DNA of 6,183 bases, from contig DASXTS010000225.1 of the NCBI GenBank assembly GCA_036505275.1, forward strand, positions 1 through 6,183. Direction: 5' to 3'. Positions 4,989-6,183 of the stretch are shown piece by piece. The translations under genes and the position numbers were made by a program. The stretch comes from DASXTS01 sp036505275 (GTDB taxonomy: Bacteria > Actinomycetota > Actinomycetes > Mycobacteriales > Pseudonocardiaceae). Positions within the stretch are counted from its first letter, which is position 1. Every line of letters begins with the position of its first letter. The notes beneath the pieces were generated by a model. It made no database searches. It worked only from the letters and a program-made list of their open reading frames with translations, and was not told the DNA's origin.

Positions 4989-6073
4989 GCGCACCGGTGT
5001 CCGCCCCCGCGCCAGCACCCCGGTCAGCACCCGCCACCAGCTGGCCGGCCGTGCTCACCCAGCTCATCGCCGGCAAGGACCTCCAGCCGGCCGAGGCGGC
5101 CTGGGCCATGGAACAGGTGATGACCGGTACCGCGACGCCGGCTCAGATCGCCGCGTTTTTGGTCGCGCTGCGGGCGAAGGGGGAGCGGCCGGCGGAGATT
5201 GCCGGGCTGGCCGCAACCATGCTGGCGCACGCGCGCCGGGTCAGTGTGGACATCCGGGCGGTCGACCTGGTCGGCACCGGTGGCGACCGGGCGCACACGG
5301 TGAACATCTCCACGATGTCCGCGGTGGTCACCGCGGCGGCCGGAGTGCCGGTGATCAAACACGGCAACCGGGCCGCGTCCTCCCGGTGCGGTGCGGCCGA
5401 CCTGCTCGAGGAGCTCGGGGTGGCGATCGACCTGCCGCCCGACGGGGTGGTCAGGTGCGTGCATGAGCTGGGCATCGCCTTCTGCTTCGCGCCGGTGTTC
5501 CACCCGGCCATGCGGCACGCGGGCGTGACGCGGCGCGAGCTCGGCATCCCGACGGCGTTCAACTTCCTCGGGCCGTTGACGAACCCGGCCCAGCCGGCGG
5601 CGGCGCTGGTCGGCTGCGCGGAGCTGCGGATGGCGCCGGTGCTGGCCGACGTGTTCGCCGAGCGCGACGTCACCGTGCTCGTGGTGCGTGGCGACGACGG
5701 GCTGGACGAGATCACCACCGCCGACACGACCACGGTGTGGGCGGTCTCCGGTGGCGTGGTGCGCCGGCTGACCTTGGACCCGGCCGAGCTCGGGGTGGCC
5801 CGGTCGGCCCGCGACGACCTGCGCGGAGGTGAACCCGCGCTGAACGCCGAGATCGCCGGCCGGCTCTTCGCCGGCGAGCCCGGCCCGGTCCGGGACGCGG
5901 TGCTCCTCAACGCGGCCGCGGCCATCGCCGCCCACCGCGGTCTGAGCGAGGACCTGATCGCCGACGTTCGCGACGCCATGGTGGCTGCGGCGGAGGCCAT
6001 CGACTCCGGCGCGGCCACCGACCTGCTGGCTCGCTGGGTGGTACGCAGCAAGGAGCTGTCCGCGGCCGGCTGA
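4985..6073 (+). CDS. trpD: Anthranilate phosphoribosyltransferase TrpD
   Basis: This enzyme (362 aa) transfers the phosphoribosyl group of PRPP to anthranilate, the second step of tryptophan synthesis from chorismate, in the cytosol. An N-terminal helical part (about 19-85) precedes the PRPP-binding GTGGD (97-101), NIST (107-110), and KHGNRAASS (125-133). RRELGIPTAFNFLGPLTNPA (183-202) is the anthranilate-side family signature. DDGLDE (237-242) contains the Asp-Glu pair expected to bind Mg2+. All key motifs look intact and the length is normal. The first 19 residues are a Pro/Ala/Ser-rich extension (MSAPVSAPAPAPRSAPATS), probably disordered. The ATG at 4985-4987 overlaps the upstream stop as ATGA and has no clear ribosome site, so translation probably depends on coupling to the receiver-like gene. 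No other trp gene is in the window. Confidence 0.96.
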   Translation: MSAPVSAPAPAPRSAPATSWPAVLTQLIAGKDLQPAEAAWAMEQVMTGTATPAQIAAFLVALRAKGERPAEIAGLAATMLAHARRVSVDIRAVDLVGTGGDRAHTVNISTMSAVVTAAAGVPVIKHGNRAASSRCGAADLLEELGVAIDLPPDGVVRCVHELGIAFCFAPVFHPAMRHAGVTRRELGIPTAFNFLGPLTNPAQPAAALVGCAELRMAPVLADVFAERDVTVLVVRGDDGLDEITTADTTTVWAVSGGVVRRLTLDPAELGVARSARDDLRGGEPALNAEIAGRLFAGEPGPVRDAVLLNAAAAIAAHRGLSEDLIADVRDAMVAAAEAIDSGAATDLLARWVVRSKELSAAG

Positions 6074-6085
6074 CCTGCGACGAGT

Positions 6086-6100
6086 CGGGCGTCACGCCTG
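6086..6100. terminator. Weak hairpin between trpD and the convergent gene
   Basis: CGGGCG, loop TCA, CGCCTG can pair over six positions with one G-U wobble. It starts 12 nt after the trpD stop, and its loop is the stop codon of the minus-strand gene. No T-tract follows in either direction, so it would be at best a weak or factor-assisted terminator. Confidence 0.25.
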
Positions 6101-6183
6101 CGGTGGGTCGTCCTCCATGCCGATGGCGAATGTGGCCTCGGTGTCCCGGCGGGCGTAGGAGCGGAAGGCGATGTGGGTGTCGG
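6092..6183 (-). CDS. C-terminal fragment of a probable Lrp/AsnC-type ligand-binding domain protein
   Basis: The minus strand is open from the window edge to a TGA at 6092-6094 and encodes 29 residues. They begin DTHIAFRSYARRDTEATFAI, then GMEDD and a short tail PPQA. The pattern T-H-I-A-F-R-x-Y-x-R-x-D followed by a small amphipathic segment resembles the last strand and helix of the Lrp/AsnC ligand-binding (RAM) fold, as I recall it from actinobacterial Lrp-like proteins. GC-rich third positions support real coding. The gene is cut by the window edge, so I cannot tell whether it carries a DNA-binding domain. It converges on trpD with 18 bp between the stop codons. Confidence 0.6.
   Translation of the reverse strand, partial: DTHIAFRSYARRDTEATFAIGMEDDPPQA

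Noticed and set aside
5024..5935. Long minus-strand open frames opposite trpD
   Set aside because: They lie opposite an intact TrpD with all its motifs; their composition is typical of a GC-rich shadow frame.
1..6183. Novel defence or mobile system
   Set aside because: All genes seen are respiratory, biosynthetic or small regulatory ones in a conserved chromosomal context. There is no integrase, transposase, toxin-antitoxin pair, tRNA or attachment site.

Overview
This window comes from a high-GC actinobacterium. The evidence is strong GC bias at third codon positions, a diheme QcrC, a three-helix Rieske protein QcrA, and a ctaE-qcrC-qcrA-qcrB cluster lying divergent from trpD. From memory, the same neighbourhood occurs in Mycobacterium tuberculosis (trpD Rv2192c beside ctaE Rv2193 and qcrCAB Rv2194-2196). 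The genus cannot be fixed from the sequence.

Layout, left to right. Positions 1-110 hold a 22-bp tandem repeat in an A-B-A-B-A arrangement, just downstream of the qcrB stop. Positions 139-4483 are a minus-strand respiratory operon, transcribed right to left in the order ctaE, qcrC, qcrA, qcrB. The qcrC/qcrA and qcrA/qcrB junctions are both 4-bp ATGA overlaps. These genes encode the cytochrome bcc complex (complex III) and subunit III of the aa3-type cytochrome c oxidase (complex IV). In actinobacteria these two complexes form a supercomplex in which the diheme QcrC carries electrons directly to the oxidase. The other oxidase subunits (CtaC, CtaD, CtaF) are not in the window.

Positions 4484-4577 are a short divergent control region with clustered GCGCCG(T)AT half-sites. 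To its right on the plus strand is a small stand-alone receiver-like protein (4578-4988). It keeps the phospho-acceptor aspartate position but has lost the acidic pair, the Thr/Ser and the Lys of a normal response regulator. It overlaps trpD (anthranilate phosphoribosyltransferase, 4985-6073) by ATGA. The window ends with the C-terminal 29 codons of a convergent minus-strand gene that resembles an Lrp/AsnC ligand-binding domain.

Most of the window is well-known core respiration and tryptophan biosynthesis. The parts worth a second look are the degenerate receiver tied to trpD and facing the respiratory operon, the half-site cluster between them, the two-level tandem repeat at the operon's 3' end, an in-frame 12-bp microsatellite giving QcrC a repeated RQRT N-terminus, and a 14-bp duplication across the ctaE stop codon. 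I see no phage, transposon, CRISPR or defence system here.
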